Assembly (NCBI RefSeq): GCF_000017805.1
Contig: NC_009767.1
Location: 496,001 to 560,000, forward strand
Length of the DNA stretch: 64,000 nucleotides
Direction of reading: 5' to 3'
DNA from: Roseiflexus castenholzii DSM 13941
Lineage (GTDB): Bacteria > Chloroflexota > Chloroflexia > Chloroflexales > Roseiflexaceae
The position numbers and the translations under genes are program-made. Of the stretch, positions 35,666-44,709 are shown piece after piece. Each line of letters starts with the position of its first letter. The stretch's first letter is position 1. The notes beneath the pieces were generated by a model. That model saw nothing but the letters and a program-made list of their open reading frames with translations, was not told the DNA's origin and did not search any database.

Positions 35666-35710
35666 ACGGCAAGCGGCGCTCCCCGGCGCACTGCATTCGC
35701 CGCTTGCCGT
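35666..35710 (+). terminator. Hairpin after the sigma factor gene
   Basis: ACGGCAAGCGGCG (35666-35678) and CGCCGCTTGCCGT (35698-35710) form a perfect 13-bp stem with a 19-base loop. A pyrimidine-rich tail (ACCTTCCCCTCC) follows. There is no long T run, so it may be a terminator or a stabilising structure; the ABC gene starts 13 bases later. Confidence 0.55.
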
Positions 35711-35723
35711 ACCTTCCCCTCCT

Positions 35724-36668
35724 ATGAACGCGATTGAAACCTGTGATCTGACCCGCGCCTTTGGCGAGCGCGTTGTGGTTGAGCGCCTGACACTCGCAGC
35801 GCCGCGCGGCGCGGTGTTTGGCTTTCTTGGTCCAAATGGCGCCGGGAAGACTACCACAGTGCGCATGCTGGCGGCATTGATCGCACCAACCTCCGGCAGT
35901 GCGGTGGTGGCAGGGTATCGTCTCGGCGAAGACGATCAGATGATCCGGCGTCATGTCGGGTTGCTCACTGAAAGCCCTGGATTGTATGATCGCCTTAGCG
36001 CGCGCCAGAATCTGATCTTCTTTGCGCGCCTCTACGATCTCGATACACCCCGCGCCGGGATGCAAACGGAGCGGTACCTGCGCATGCTTGGGCTGTGGGA
36101 ACGGTGCGATGATCCGGTCGGCAGTTTTTCAAAGGGTATGCGACAGAAACTGGCCATTGCGCGCGCCCTGCTGCACGAACCACAGATTATCTTTCTCGAC
36201 GAGCCAACCGCCGGTCTCGACCCGGAAGCTGCGCGCACCGTGCGTGAGTTCATCAAGGAGTTGCGCGCCGAGGGACGGACCATTTTCCTGACGACTCATA
36301 ATCTTCCAGAAGCTGACGAGTTGTGCGATTTGATCGCCGTCTTTCGCATACGTCTTCTGCGTATTGGCGCCCCTGCGGCCTTGCGCGCTGAACTGTTCGG
36401 CGCTGGCGTGCGCATCCGTATTGCAGGCGCCGCCGAATCTTTCATGGACGCAGTGCGCGCCCTTCCGTTCGTTCACGCCGCCGCCGCTGACGGTGACGCG
36501 CTGAACGTCTCGCTCGACAACCCCGATGAGCACAACCCGATCCTGGTGCGCGCGCTGATCGATGCCGGCGCCGCTATCCGGTATGTCGAACCGCGTGAAC
36601 CTACGCTGGAAGACGTCTATCTGCAACTGGTGCGCGAAGGAGAACCGCAGGAGCAGACATATGCGTAA
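35724..36668 (+). CDS. ABC transporter ATP-binding protein
   Basis: The 314-residue ATPase has Walker A FLGPNGAGKTTTVRM near residue 35, the Q-loop LLTESPGLY, a signature FSKGMRQKLAIARAL (SKGMRQ in place of LSGGQ, common in the exporter/ABC-2 group), Walker B IIFLDEPTAGLDPEA and the switch His in FLTTHNLPEAD. The C-terminal 90 residues form the extra domain seen in ABC-2 type exporters. It overlaps the permease gene and powers that transporter; antibiotics, lipids or proteins are possible cargo. Confidence 0.9.
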   Translation: MNAIETCDLTRAFGERVVVERLTLAAPRGAVFGFLGPNGAGKTTTVRMLAALIAPTSGSAVVAGYRLGEDDQMIRRHVGLLTESPGLYDRLSARQNLIFFARLYDLDTPRAGMQTERYLRMLGLWERCDDPVGSFSKGMRQKLAIARALLHEPQIIFLDEPTAGLDPEAARTVREFIKELRAEGRTIFLTTHNLPEADELCDLIAVFRIRLLRIGAPAALRAELFGAGVRIRIAGAAESFMDAVRALPFVHAAAADGDALNVSLDNPDEHNPILVRALIDAGAAIRYVEPREPTLEDVYLQLVREGEPQEQTYA

Positions 36669-37449
36669 AGCGCTCATCATTCTGGAGAAAGAATGGCTCG
36701 AACTGCGCAGTGAACGCACCCTATGGATGACGATCCTGATCCCGCCCTTGCTGCTGACGATTCTGCCCATCGTGGCGGTGTATCTGATTGGCGTCACACC
36801 CGATGAGGACACCGCTCAACTCGGCGCCATCGTCGCCGATCCGTCGCTTGCCGGGTTACCGGAACCAGAGTTGGGACAGGCAGTGATGGGGAAGCAGTTT
36901 GGGTCGATGTTTCTATTGATGCCGTTGCTCATTCCCTCGGCAATCGCCTCGTACAGTATTGTTGGCGAGAAGACACGTCGCACGCTGGAACCGCTTCTGG
37001 CAGCGCCGATTGAGACATGGGAACTGTTACTTGGCAAATGCCTGGCTTCCCTTGTCCCATCCATGCTGATCAGTTGGGGATGTGCATTGATATTCGTCCT
37101 GGCGCTGCGCCTGGTCGTCCTCAGTGATCGGGTGTACCAGGTCATCCTTGAGGGTGGGTGGTGGGTGCTGCTGCTGCTCGGCTCACCGTCGCTGGCATTG
37201 CTCATGGTTGCAGCGACCGTCGCGGTTTCGGGGCGGGTCAATGATCCGCGCACCGCACAGCAAGTTGCAGCCGTTGTGGTTGTGCCGATCCTGGCGCTTT
37301 TCGTGGCGCAGTTGCTCGGTGTGGTGGTGCTGACGCCGTTGCTGGCGTTCATTGCGAGCGCGGCGCTGGCATTCCTGGCAGCACTCGCCTTTGCCGGCGC
37401 CATTGCTCTGTTTGAACGTGAAAATATCTTAACCCGCTGGACTTCCTGA
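36661..37449 (+). CDS. ABC-2 type transporter permease
   Basis: ATG 36661 overlaps the ATPase stop; a longer start at 36562 would lie inside that gene. The 262-residue protein opens with a cytoplasmic segment (MRKALIILEKEWLELRSERT), then about six hydrophobic stretches: WMTILIPPLLLTILPIVAVYLIG, SMFLLMPLLIPSAIASYSIV, LVPSMLISWGCALIFVLALRLVVL, WVLLLLGSPSLALLMVAATVAVS, VAAVVVVPILALFVAQLLGVVVL and LLAFIASAALAFLAALAFAGAIALF. The piece EKTRRTLEPLLAAPIETWELLLGKCLASL is the signature of ABC-2 permeases. It forms a membrane exporter with the preceding ATPase. Confidence 0.88.
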   Translation: MRKALIILEKEWLELRSERTLWMTILIPPLLLTILPIVAVYLIGVTPDEDTAQLGAIVADPSLAGLPEPELGQAVMGKQFGSMFLLMPLLIPSAIASYSIVGEKTRRTLEPLLAAPIETWELLLGKCLASLVPSMLISWGCALIFVLALRLVVLSDRVYQVILEGGWWVLLLLGSPSLALLMVAATVAVSGRVNDPRTAQQVAAVVVVPILALFVAQLLGVVVLTPLLAFIASAALAFLAALAFAGAIALFERENILTRWTS

Positions 37450-37464
37450 CCCCGCTTTCCCCTC

Positions 37465-37493
37465 TTTACGTCTGGCGCAAGAGTCGTTATACT
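37465..37493 (+). promoter_or_regulatory. Candidate promoter of the response regulator gene
   Basis: TTTACG (37465-37470) and TATACT (37488-37493) are 17 bases apart, 31 bases upstream of the start codon. The intergenic gap after the permease gene is 74 bases, so the regulator can be transcribed independently. Confidence 0.5.
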
Positions 37494-37523
37494 GCACACA
37501 GTACGGAGAAACATGGTACTACT

Positions 37524-38261
37524 ATGCGACTCATACGCCGACTTGCCGAACGCGCCCACGAAGAGAACGTTCATCCGCGCCGCATCCTGATTGCGGACGA
37601 TGATCCGTCGATTGGCACGCTGATTCAGGTGACGTTGAAAGATCCGCGTTACGAGATCGTTGCGGTGAAGAACGGGCTGGAAGCACTGAAAGCGTTTGAC
37701 GAATCAAAGTTCGACGTGGTCATCCTCGACGTTATGATGCCGTATGTCGATGGTTTTGAGGCGTGCCAGCGCATTCGCGAGCGCTCCGATGTTCCGATCA
37801 TCATCCTGACTGCTCGCGATGGTACTGACGATATTGTGCATGGTTTCGAACTCGGGGCCGACGATTACATCACCAAGCCGTTCAAGACCGCCGAGTTGAT
37901 TGCGCGCGTCGATGCCATTCTGAGGCGTGTCGAGGGGTACAAGCATCGTGTTGCGCCGCCGATCGTTCGCGTGGGCGAGATCGAAATCGACGAACCGCGC
38001 CACCGCGTGACAGTACGCGGCAAGGAAGTCAACCTGACGCCGATGGAATTCGAGTTGCTCTACTTCCTTGCCGCCAACGCTGGCCATGTGTTCGATCGCG
38101 AAACCCTCTTTCGCGAAGTCTGGGGGTACGACTATGTCGGCGAGACGAACCTGGTGGATGTCTGCGTGCGCCGGCTGCGCGAGAAAGTCGAATCTGAACC
38201 TTCGCGTCCGCGTCTGATCCTGACGGTGCGTGGCGTCGGCTACAAAATGGCGGAAGCGTAA
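37524..38261 (+). CDS. OmpR/PhoB-family response regulator
   Basis: The 245-residue regulator has a receiver domain (RRILIADDDPSIGTLIQ, phospho-acceptor Asp in FDVVILDVMMPYVDGFEA, Thr in IIILTARDG, Lys in DYITKPFKTAELIARV) and a winged-helix DNA-binding domain (VNLTPMEFELLYFLAANAGHVFDRETLFREVWGYDYVGETNLVDVCVRRLREKV, TVRGVGYKM). The partner kinase is not in the window, so its signal is unknown. Its stop codon TAA shares its last base with the first base of an ATACCAATGAC element. Confidence 0.93.
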   Translation: MRLIRRLAERAHEENVHPRRILIADDDPSIGTLIQVTLKDPRYEIVAVKNGLEALKAFDESKFDVVILDVMMPYVDGFEACQRIRERSDVPIIILTARDGTDDIVHGFELGADDYITKPFKTAELIARVDAILRRVEGYKHRVAPPIVRVGEIEIDEPRHRVTVRGKEVNLTPMEFELLYFLAANAGHVFDRETLFREVWGYDYVGETNLVDVCVRRLREKVESEPSRPRLILTVRGVGYKMAEA

Positions 38262-38410
38262 TACCAATTCCCTGTGAACATCCGGCATGGTCCACCCCGA
38301 GCGGCGCGAGGGGTCGTGCATGACCCGCTCAGATTCCGCGCTGCGTTTACCCTGAGCGAAGCGAAGGGCTCGGAAGACACGCATGCGGCATCGTCAATCG
38401 TCATTGGTAT
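38261..38410 (+). repeat. ATACCAATGAC element, copy 4
   Basis: From ATACCAATTCCCTGTGAAC to CGTCATTGGTAT, same orientation as copy 1. It begins on the last base of the response regulator stop and ends ten bases before the stop of the convergent CpaE-like gene, so its fold may serve as a shared terminator. Confidence 0.85.
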
Positions 38411-38420
38411 AATTCCGTCG

Positions 38421-39677
38421 CTACGTCCCGCGCATCAGGCTCAACAAGCCGCGTCGCCCCTTCATACCCGGCAAAGCGTTCTTCCCGGATTTCTTTTCGC
38501 CCGAATGCTGGAGTGAAATCAGGTTTGCGCTGTCGCCGGCCACATACGCCGCCAGGCGCAGCAGACTCTGGCTTGCCCAACTGTGCGGCTGCGCCATGAC
38601 AATTGGCACGCCGCGGTTGATGCTGTGCGTGATCGGTTGTCCTTCACTCGGAATGTTGGCGCCGACCGGGTAGCGCAGGTGCTTTTGCACATCGTGCAAC
38701 GCAATGCCGTTAACGCTTGGGAAGCGGTTGAGCACCAGCGTGATCCGTCCCCGCGTCAGTTCATTGCGCGTGAGATACTCCAGAAAGCCCTTCGTATTGC
38801 GCAACGCCGGAACTTCCGGCGTGGTGACGACCAGCACATCGTCTGCTCTCTGGAGCAGGGTTTCGGTGACTTCATCGAGGAATGACCAGGTATCGCATAC
38901 CACATAGGTGTGACGCCCCAGCAGACCCTGCAACACCGCAATCATCGCCTCGCCTGAGATGTCGCCGGCTGCTTCAAGTTCGTGCGGCGCCAGCAATACC
39001 TTGACGCCGGAACTGTGTGTCTGTAGCACTTTCTCGAAGAGCGTATCATCGAGCTCGCCAGCATGCAGTACCAGATCGTGCAGGGTGTGGCGCGACCAGA
39101 TATTCAACTGAACACCGACATCGCCAAACTGCAACCCTATGTCGGCGAGCGCAACGCTGGTGTTCGTCACCTGGCGCAGCGCAACCGCCAGATTGGTGGC
39201 GATGGTCGTGGCGCCAACTCCGCCTTTTGGCGCCACGACAACCACCAACCGCCCTGCTTGCCGATCACCTGTCGAGGCGGCGCGAACGGCGCGATTACGT
39301 TCCGCTGTTACCACCGAACGGATGCTGTTCATGATGTCAGCATGGTGAATCGGACGACTGATGACATCACGCGCACCGGCCATCACCAATCGCCGCAACG
39401 TGGGCACATCTGCCGATGGAGTGACAGCAATGCAGTGCGTGGCAGGAACATGGGTGAAGATTTGCCGGATCGCCGCTTCAACCTGATCGACGTCACGATC
39501 CACAATGACTAGATCGGGACGGCTCTGCCGGGCAAGAAGGACGCCGGCAGCCACACTGCCCACGCGATCAAGATGCTCAATCTCCGCCTCGCGCGCCAGA
39601 CGATTGATCCACTCCTGATCGAGTTGATCGGGTGATGTGATCACAATAAGACGAATCGCTCTGGTCATCGCCGACAT
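38421..39677 (-). CDS. CpaE/TadZ-like ATPase with N-terminal receiver-like domain
   Basis: I start at ATG 39677, preceded by AGAAAGGG; the upstream extension to 39776 has no support. Residues 1-125 look like a degenerate receiver domain (IRLIVITSPDQLDQEW, PDLVIVDRDVDQVEAAIRQIF, AGARDVISRPI). Residues 135-390 are a MinD/ParA-type ATPase with the deviant Walker A VVVAPKGGVGATTIATNLAVALRQ, DIGLQFGDVGVQLN and ITLVLNRFP. This is the layout of CpaE/TadZ, which places the Tad (type IVb) pilus machinery at its site in the cell. Other tad genes are not present in the window, so the link is from family knowledge. Confidence 0.85.
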   Translation of the reverse strand: MSAMTRAIRLIVITSPDQLDQEWINRLAREAEIEHLDRVGSVAAGVLLARQSRPDLVIVDRDVDQVEAAIRQIFTHVPATHCIAVTPSADVPTLRRLVMAGARDVISRPIHHADIMNSIRSVVTAERNRAVRAASTGDRQAGRLVVVVAPKGGVGATTIATNLAVALRQVTNTSVALADIGLQFGDVGVQLNIWSRHTLHDLVLHAGELDDTLFEKVLQTHSSGVKVLLAPHELEAAGDISGEAMIAVLQGLLGRHTYVVCDTWSFLDEVTETLLQRADDVLVVTTPEVPALRNTKGFLEYLTRNELTRGRITLVLNRFPSVNGIALHDVQKHLRYPVGANIPSEGQPITHSINRGVPIVMAQPHSWASQSLLRLAAYVAGDSANLISLQHSGEKKSGKNALPGMKGRRGLLSLMRGT

Positions 39678-39937
39678 TACCCTTTCTTCTCTGCACGCGC
39701 GCGTTTGATTGGCGCTCCCTCGTATAACGGCTGGCTGCGCCGTTTGGTCACGCATGTTGGATAACACCTTTTTCACATCGCGTTCATATTCTGTCCAGAG
39801 TCATGAGATAAAGTAGTACCCACGACAACGGTCCATCTATTGGTACTTTGGTCATCATCTCTGCTTGTGGTTTGCCTGATATGATAAGAGCAGCATGAGG
39901 CTAACATCCCTACAAGCGTCGTCACAGGAGGCGTCTC

Positions 39938-42412
39938 ATGCGCCATCCCGCCATGTTCAGTGCGCGTCTTGCCGGCGTCCTGGTGATCGCGCTGATTGCG
40001 TTCTTGACGCCCGTTCGTTTGGCGCTGCCGCAATCATCCCTGAACTTCACGCAAACGAAACTGACTGCCGCTGATGCCGCTCAGTACGATTATTTCGGTC
40101 TGTCAGTCGCGCTTGCAGGTGACACGGCAATCGTTGGCGCCTACGGCAAGTCGGACCTGGCGCCCAACGCTGGCGCCGCCTACGCTTTTGCCCGCAGCAC
40201 TGCATCCTGGGTGCAGCAGGCGCGTCTTGGCATATCCGATGTTCTGGCAGGCGCGTACCTCGGCGCAGTAGTGGCGACCGATGGCGTGCAGACAGCGGTG
40301 GGAGCGCCGTATGCCGGCATTGATGCGCAGGATGCCGGCGCGGTTTATCTCTTCTCGAACGCTAGCTGGCAACGCCAGGCGATCATCACTCCCGCTGATC
40401 CTGAATCACCGGCGCAGTTTGGCGGCGCTATCGCAATCGGTCAGAACACGCTGATCGTTGGTGCGCCGTTGCACGACTCCTACGGCAGGGATGCTGGCGC
40501 GGTCTATGTCTTCGCCTTCGATGGCGTTGCGTGGGTGCAACGCCAGAAACTGATCGGCGCCGATGTTGTTCCTGGCGACCGCTTCGGCAGCGCACTGGCG
40601 CTGAGCGATGGCTGGCTTGCGGTCAGCGCGCCACTGCATGGCGCGGGTGGGGCGGTCTATCTCTTCGAATTCGATGGCGTTGCCTGGGTGCAGCGGCACA
40701 AAGTGTCCGCTGGCGACACGATTGCCGGAGATCGCTTCGGCAGCGCACTGGCGTTGAACAATGGCTGGCTTGCGGTTGGGGCGCCATTGCATCGCGTTAC
40801 CGGCAGTTTCAGCGGAGCCGTCTATCTTTTTGAGTTTAACGGCGCGTCCTGGCCGCAGCGCCAGAAGTTCGTAGCAAGCGATACGGTCGCCAGCGATCGC
40901 TTCGGTAGCGCACTGGCGCTTTCCGGTCAGCGACTCGTCGTCGGAGCGCCATTGCATAGTGCGAACGGACCTGCCAGTGGCGCAGTCTATGTGTTCGACC
41001 GTAGCGGCGCAACCTGGATCGAACGCGCAAAACTGATCGGCAGCGACACCGATAGCGGTGATCGCCTCGGTTGGTCGGTTGACATCGATGGCAATACCAT
41101 TATTGCCGGGGCGTATGGCGATGCGCTCTTTGGTCCGGCAACCGGTGCAGCGTATGTTTTTGTCGATGTGACCGGTGCAGGGGCAACCAATACGCCGTTA
41201 CCGATCGTCACCGCCACGCCAACGGCGACGGCCACGCCAACGGCGACGGCCACGCCAACGGCGACGGCCACGCCAACGGCGACGGCCACGCCAACGGCGA
41301 CGGCGACGGCCACGAACACGGCCACGGCGACGCCAACGGCGACGGCCACTGCCACGAACACGGCGACGGCGACGGCCACACCAACGGCGAGCCACACGGC
41401 GACGGCAACGGCAACGGCGACGTCCACTGCCACGAACACGGCGACGCCAACGCCAACGGCGACGCCAACGGCAACGGCGACAGCCACGAACACGGCAACG
41501 GCGACGGCCACTCCTGTGCCGACGGCCACACCGACGGCCACGCCAACGGCCACTCCTGCGCCGACGGCCACACCGACGGCCACACCGACGGCGAGCCACA
41601 CGGCAACGGCGACGTCCACTGCCACGAACACGGCGACGCCAACGGCGACGCCAACGGCGACGGCCACTGCCACGAACACGGCCACGGCGACGGCCACTGC
41701 CACGAACACGGCGACGGCGACGCCAACGGCGACGGCGACGCCAACGGCGACGGCAACGGCAACGGCGACGGCGACGGCGACGCCCACACCAATGGCGACG
41801 GCCACACCGTCACCGACGGCAACCGTCACGCCTGTAATCCTGCGTCCGTTTCTCGCATGTGTTGCGCGGCGCGCACCGGCAGGTTATGTCGCGCTCTTCG
41901 GCTACGAGGTGCAAGGTGATGCGTCTGTGCAGGTTCCAATCGGCGCCGACAATCGCTTCAATCGCTATCGAGAGAACCTTGGGCAGCCGACGACCTTCGA
42001 GCCAGGGAAGCGCAGAGTTGCATTTGCGGTGGTTTTCGATGGTCTGCCGCTCACATGGTCGCTGAATGGGCAGACAGTCACGGCTCATGCGAATTATCCG
42101 ATCCGCTGTGGCAGCGATGCCGTGCTCCGTATTCAGCCCATTCTGGAATGCACGCTGCCCGATGGCAATGGCGCTTCGATTGCGCGGTTCGGCTATCGGA
42201 ACGATAACGCCTTCAATGTTGCCGTGCCCGTTTGGTGGCAGAATTTCTTTGTTCCGCGACCGATCCAACGCGGCCAGCCAATCGTATTTGCGCCCGGTCG
42301 TCATCGGAATGTTTTCTCAACCGGTTTCTCACAGGGGGCGTTGGTGTGGCTCCTCGATGGACGGATCGCGGTAGCGACCGACTCGCCGGTGCAGGCGTGC
42401 CGGTTCAACTGA
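39938..42412 (+). CDS. Secreted FG-GAP repeat protein with Thr-Ala/Pro-rich stalk
   Basis: An N-terminal signal peptide (ARLAGVLVIALIAFLTPVRLALP) directs export. Residues about 35-420 contain seven FG-GAP-like blade repeats (for example DYFGLSVALAGDTAIVGAYG, DRFGSALALSDGWLAVSAPLH, DRLGWSVDIDGNTIIAGAYG), so a beta-propeller is likely. Residues about 425-630 are an almost pure TATPTA/TATNTA repeat, encoded by hexanucleotide-type ACGGCG/ACGGCC DNA; such stretches act as flexible stalks, often glycosylated. The C-terminus has two similar domains (each with FGY, a QP-containing strand, GR/KRR and a WxLxG motif). No cell-wall anchor is seen. I infer a surface-exposed or shed adhesin-like protein. 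Confidence 0.85.
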   Translation: MRHPAMFSARLAGVLVIALIAFLTPVRLALPQSSLNFTQTKLTAADAAQYDYFGLSVALAGDTAIVGAYGKSDLAPNAGAAYAFARSTASWVQQARLGISDVLAGAYLGAVVATDGVQTAVGAPYAGIDAQDAGAVYLFSNASWQRQAIITPADPESPAQFGGAIAIGQNTLIVGAPLHDSYGRDAGAVYVFAFDGVAWVQRQKLIGADVVPGDRFGSALALSDGWLAVSAPLHGAGGAVYLFEFDGVAWVQRHKVSAGDTIAGDRFGSALALNNGWLAVGAPLHRVTGSFSGAVYLFEFNGASWPQRQKFVASDTVASDRFGSALALSGQRLVVGAPLHSANGPASGAVYVFDRSGATWIERAKLIGSDTDSGDRLGWSVDIDGNTIIAGAYGDALFGPATGAAYVFVDVTGAGATNTPLPIVTATPTATATPTATATPTATATPTATATPTATATATNTATATPTATATATNTATATATPTASHTATATATATSTATNTATPTPTATPTATATATNTATATATPVPTATPTATPTATPAPTATPTATPTASHTATATSTATNTATPTATPTATATATNTATATATATNTATATPTATATPTATATATATATATPTPMATATPSPTATVTPVILRPFLACVARRAPAGYVALFGYEVQGDASVQVPIGADNRFNRYRENLGQPTTFEPGKRRVAFAVVFDGLPLTWSLNGQTVTAHANYPIRCGSDAVLRIQPILECTLPDGNGASIARFGYRNDNAFNVAVPVWWQNFFVPRPIQRGQPIVFAPGRHRNVFSTGFSQGALVWLLDGRIAVATDSPVQACRFN
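41209..41822. repeat. Hexanucleotide-type coding repeat of the Thr-Ala/Pro stalk
   Basis: Words ACGGCG, ACGGCC, ACGCCA and ACGAAC alternate over about 610 bases within the FG-GAP gene. Units are multiples of six bases, so expansions and contractions by slippage would stay in frame and change stalk length. Confidence 0.9.
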
Positions 42413-43427
42413 CGCGGCAGCGATACCACCATGCCAGCGCAATTGCCAGACCCGGCAACGCCACGAGCGCGGCAGTGACGGCGTTGTTGGTGACGACAAG
42501 GGCAAGGAGCGCTGCCAGCGGAGGGATCGCGAATAGCAGGGCGCGTGGCGCTTCAGGAACCAGGAATCCGACGGTCTCTTTTGGACGTTTGTCGGTGCGG
42601 AGGGCGCCATACCGCGGTCTGATCGCGTCGGATCGCTCCTCTCCTGTGAAGGCTTCTGGCGGCAGCGGCGCACCCGGAATCGGGCGCTCCCGCGCTTCGG
42701 CGAGGAACGCTGCGCACCAATCGCGCCCGTCGCGCCGACTCTCAAAGAGATGGTAGGCAGCGCGCTGGAGATACGCCGGATGCCCGGCGCTGATACTGGC
42801 GAGAACCCGCAGTTCACCTGGTGTGAAACTGACATTCGTGCCTTCGAGATATGTCTCTGCAAACAGGCGCACTTCCGCAGGCGCAAATGAACCCAGGCGC
42901 ACGCTCACAAACCGTTCACTGAGAAGCGGCATCTCCCCTGCCGCAGCCACCACCAGAATCAACCGCCCGCCGCGCGCAATGCGCGCCAGCGTGTCGAGCA
43001 ACGTTTCACCCCAACCTGCGCGTATAGCCCGGTGCGCATCATCCAGGCAGAGGAGCACCGGCGTCTCCTGTTCGAGCAACGCCACTTCCAGCGCCGACGG
43101 CGTCGAACCCGGCACGCCCAGCGCCTGAAGCACCGTCTGATAGACATCCTCTGGCGTTGCCGCCTCATGAAGCGCCAGATAGAAGGACGGGAGCAGCGGT
43201 TCTTCAAGGTGAACCGCCGCTGATGCCGTGATGTGCGTCAGCAGCGATGATTTGCCGATGCTTGCCGGACCGGTGACCATCACCGGACGGCGGACTTCGA
43301 TGGCGTCGAAAATGAGCGACAGTTCGCGCCAGCGCCCGGCGAAGCGCGTGGCGTCGGTAATGCGCGCGCGCTGGACGAAGGGGTTTTCCAGCGGCGCATC
43401 GGCATACGATGTTGCGCCAGAAGTCAC
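42405..43427 (-). CDS. AAA/STAND-type ATPase with C-terminal membrane segments
   Basis: The 340-residue protein starts with a region preceding an AAA-16-like ATPase: Walker A VMVTGPASIGKSSLLTH near residue 53 and Walker B VLLCLDDAHRAI near residue 127, followed by a sensor-like stretch RLILVVAAAGEMPLL. A helical domain with LRVLASISAGHPAYLQRAAYHLFES is typical of STAND-family NTPases. The last 50 residues form two hydrophobic helices (ALLFAIPPLAALLALVVTN, AVTAALVALPGLAIALAWWY), so it is probably membrane-anchored with the ATPase in the cytoplasm. Function is unknown. Its 3' end overlaps the FG-GAP gene stop by eight bases in convergent orientation. Confidence 0.8.
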   Translation of the reverse strand: MTSGATSYADAPLENPFVQRARITDATRFAGRWRELSLIFDAIEVRRPVMVTGPASIGKSSLLTHITASAAVHLEEPLLPSFYLALHEAATPEDVYQTVLQALGVPGSTPSALEVALLEQETPVLLCLDDAHRAIRAGWGETLLDTLARIARGGRLILVVAAAGEMPLLSERFVSVRLGSFAPAEVRLFAETYLEGTNVSFTPGELRVLASISAGHPAYLQRAAYHLFESRRDGRDWCAAFLAEARERPIPGAPLPPEAFTGEERSDAIRPRYGALRTDKRPKETVGFLVPEAPRALLFAIPPLAALLALVVTNNAVTAALVALPGLAIALAWWYRCRVS

Positions 43428-43701
43428 AGAATGAACACTCTCCAGTCAGCCAGCGCGCGCGTTGCGACGCTCACTCCTATCGTACCATATTCAGGGGATG
43501 GTTTGGGGGCGGATGTGCGGGATACGTCATTCCAGCACCCCTCCGATGTGCAGACAGGCGCGGACGTCTTGGTTCTTCCACCCACCAGGTGTGTATACAT
43601 ACGCAAGCACTCCTTCCCTCCGATGTGCAAACAGGCGCGGACGTCTTGGTTCTTATGTATTCAACGCGTCGTTCGTCTCTTGATGGCGGGCGATGATGTC
43701 A
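43428..43701. other. Intergenic region with a 75-bp spaced direct repeat
   Basis: CCTCCGATGTGCAGACAGGC followed by GCGGACGTCTTGGTTCTT occurs near 43541 and, with one change, near 43616. No gene is supported on either strand. Confidence 0.6.
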
Positions 43702-44247
43702 TCAATCGACGGGTATCAATCCAAGGTTCTGTGCAGCCCGCACGTAAGCCTGAAAGGTCTCTTCGTCGAACAGGACGAAGCGCACCAGCCTGATCTCAGA
43801 ATGGCTCTGCACCACATCCCGGCACGTCGCCAGGGCAATCGGCGCGGCCTCGTCGAGCGGGTAGCCGTAGATTCCGGTACTGATCGACGGGAACGCGATG
43901 TGCTGTAACCCGTGTTGTTCTGCCAGCAGCAGCGACGAGCGGTACGCCGATGCGAGGAGTTCGGCGTCGCGCGGGTTGCCGCTGTAGCGCGGACCAACAG
44001 CGTGAATGACATGGCGCGCTTTGAGATGGTATCCGGCAGTGATGCGCGCCTCTCCTGTGGGACAGCCGCCGATACGCGCACACGCTTCTGCGAGTTCTGG
44101 TCCGGCGGCGCGATGGATCGCGCCAGATACTCCGCCTCCCGGCGCGAGCGTTTCGTTGGCTGCGTTGACAATCGCATCGACGTCCTGCTCGACAATGTTG
44201 CCGCGGATCAGCTCCAGAGTTGCAAGACCAATCTTGAATTGCATCAT
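43702..44247 (-). CDS. Macrodomain protein (O-acetyl-ADP-ribose deacetylase-like)
   Basis: The 181-residue macrodomain shows RGNIVEQDVDAIVNAANETLAPGGGVSGAIHRAAGPEL, then GEARITAGYHLKARHVIHAVGPRY and IAFPSISTGIYGYPLDEAA. These are the ADP-ribose binding loops of the MacroD/YmdB class. Asn-Ala-Ala-Asn plus the glycine-rich loop are the catalytic features of enzymes that remove ADP-ribose from protein or from O-acetyl-ADP-ribose. AAAAGGAGG precedes the double ATG. The upstream region carries a 132-bp direct repeat. Confidence 0.92.
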   Translation of the reverse strand: MMQFKIGLATLELIRGNIVEQDVDAIVNAANETLAPGGGVSGAIHRAAGPELAEACARIGGCPTGEARITAGYHLKARHVIHAVGPRYSGNPRDAELLASAYRSSLLLAEQHGLQHIAFPSISTGIYGYPLDEAAPIALATCRDVVQSHSEIRLVRFVLFDEETFQAYVRAAQNLGLIPVD

Positions 44248-44273
44248 TTGGCCTCCTTTTGAGTCCAGGCATT

Positions 44274-44520
44274 GAGATGGGACACGGATTCGCGCGGATG
44301 GGACGGATGGCGGCGGATCGAGGTGACGAGCACTGCGCGCATCGGTCTCGCACCGTGCGTATCCGGGTTCGGATGCGCCAACCGAACCGAGCGAGCGCTG
44401 GCGTGGAGATGGGACACGGATTCGCGCGAATAGGGCGGATGGCGGCGGATCGAGGTGACGAGCACTGCGCGCATCGGTCTCGCACCATGCGCATCCGGGT
44501 TCGGATGCGCCAACCGACGA
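44274..44520. repeat. Two direct repeats, 132-bp period
   Basis: GAGATGGGACACGGATTCGC starts at 44274 and again at 44406. Each copy continues for about 114 bases through GGCGGCGGATCGAGGTGACG to GGTTCGGATGCGCCAACCGA, with few changes. It fills most of the gap between the macrodomain gene and tRNA-Arg. Reading frames over it are artefacts. Confidence 0.85.
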
Positions 44521-44588
44521 CCGGCGCGCCCGACAGCCAGCATTGCCAGATGCACTGTTGGGATTGCGCCCTGTACCTCCTTTCAGGC

Positions 44589-44617
44589 TTGTCGCTGCAC
44601 CGAACGTGTGCTATAGT
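44589..44617 (+). promoter_or_regulatory. Promoter of tRNA-Arg
   Basis: TTGTCG (44589-44594) and TATAGT (44612-44617) are 17 bases apart, ten bases upstream of the mature tRNA 5' end. Confidence 0.65.
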
Positions 44618-44626
44618 GATCGTCGT

Positions 44627-44702
44627 GCGGGCGTAGCTCAGTGGATAGAGCAGCGGTCTTCTAAACCGTTGGTCGGGCGTTCGAGTCGCCCCGCCCGCGC
44701 CA
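44627..44702 (+). tRNA. tRNA-Arg (anticodon TCT)
   Basis: The cloverleaf is complete: acceptor GCGGGCG pairs with CGCCCGC, D stem GCTC with GAGC, anticodon stem GCGGT with ACCGT around the loop CTTCTAA, and T stem GGGCG with CGCCC around TTCGAGT. The discriminator is G and CCA is encoded. Anticodon TCT reads AGA, a rare codon in high-GC genomes. Confidence 0.95.
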
Positions 44703-44709
44703 CTCCTCG

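Noticed and set aside
40987..41837. Long ORFs antisense or shifted to the TATP stalk
   Set aside because: The hexanucleotide repeat keeps all frames open; only the plus-strand frame joins a signal peptide and recognisable domains.
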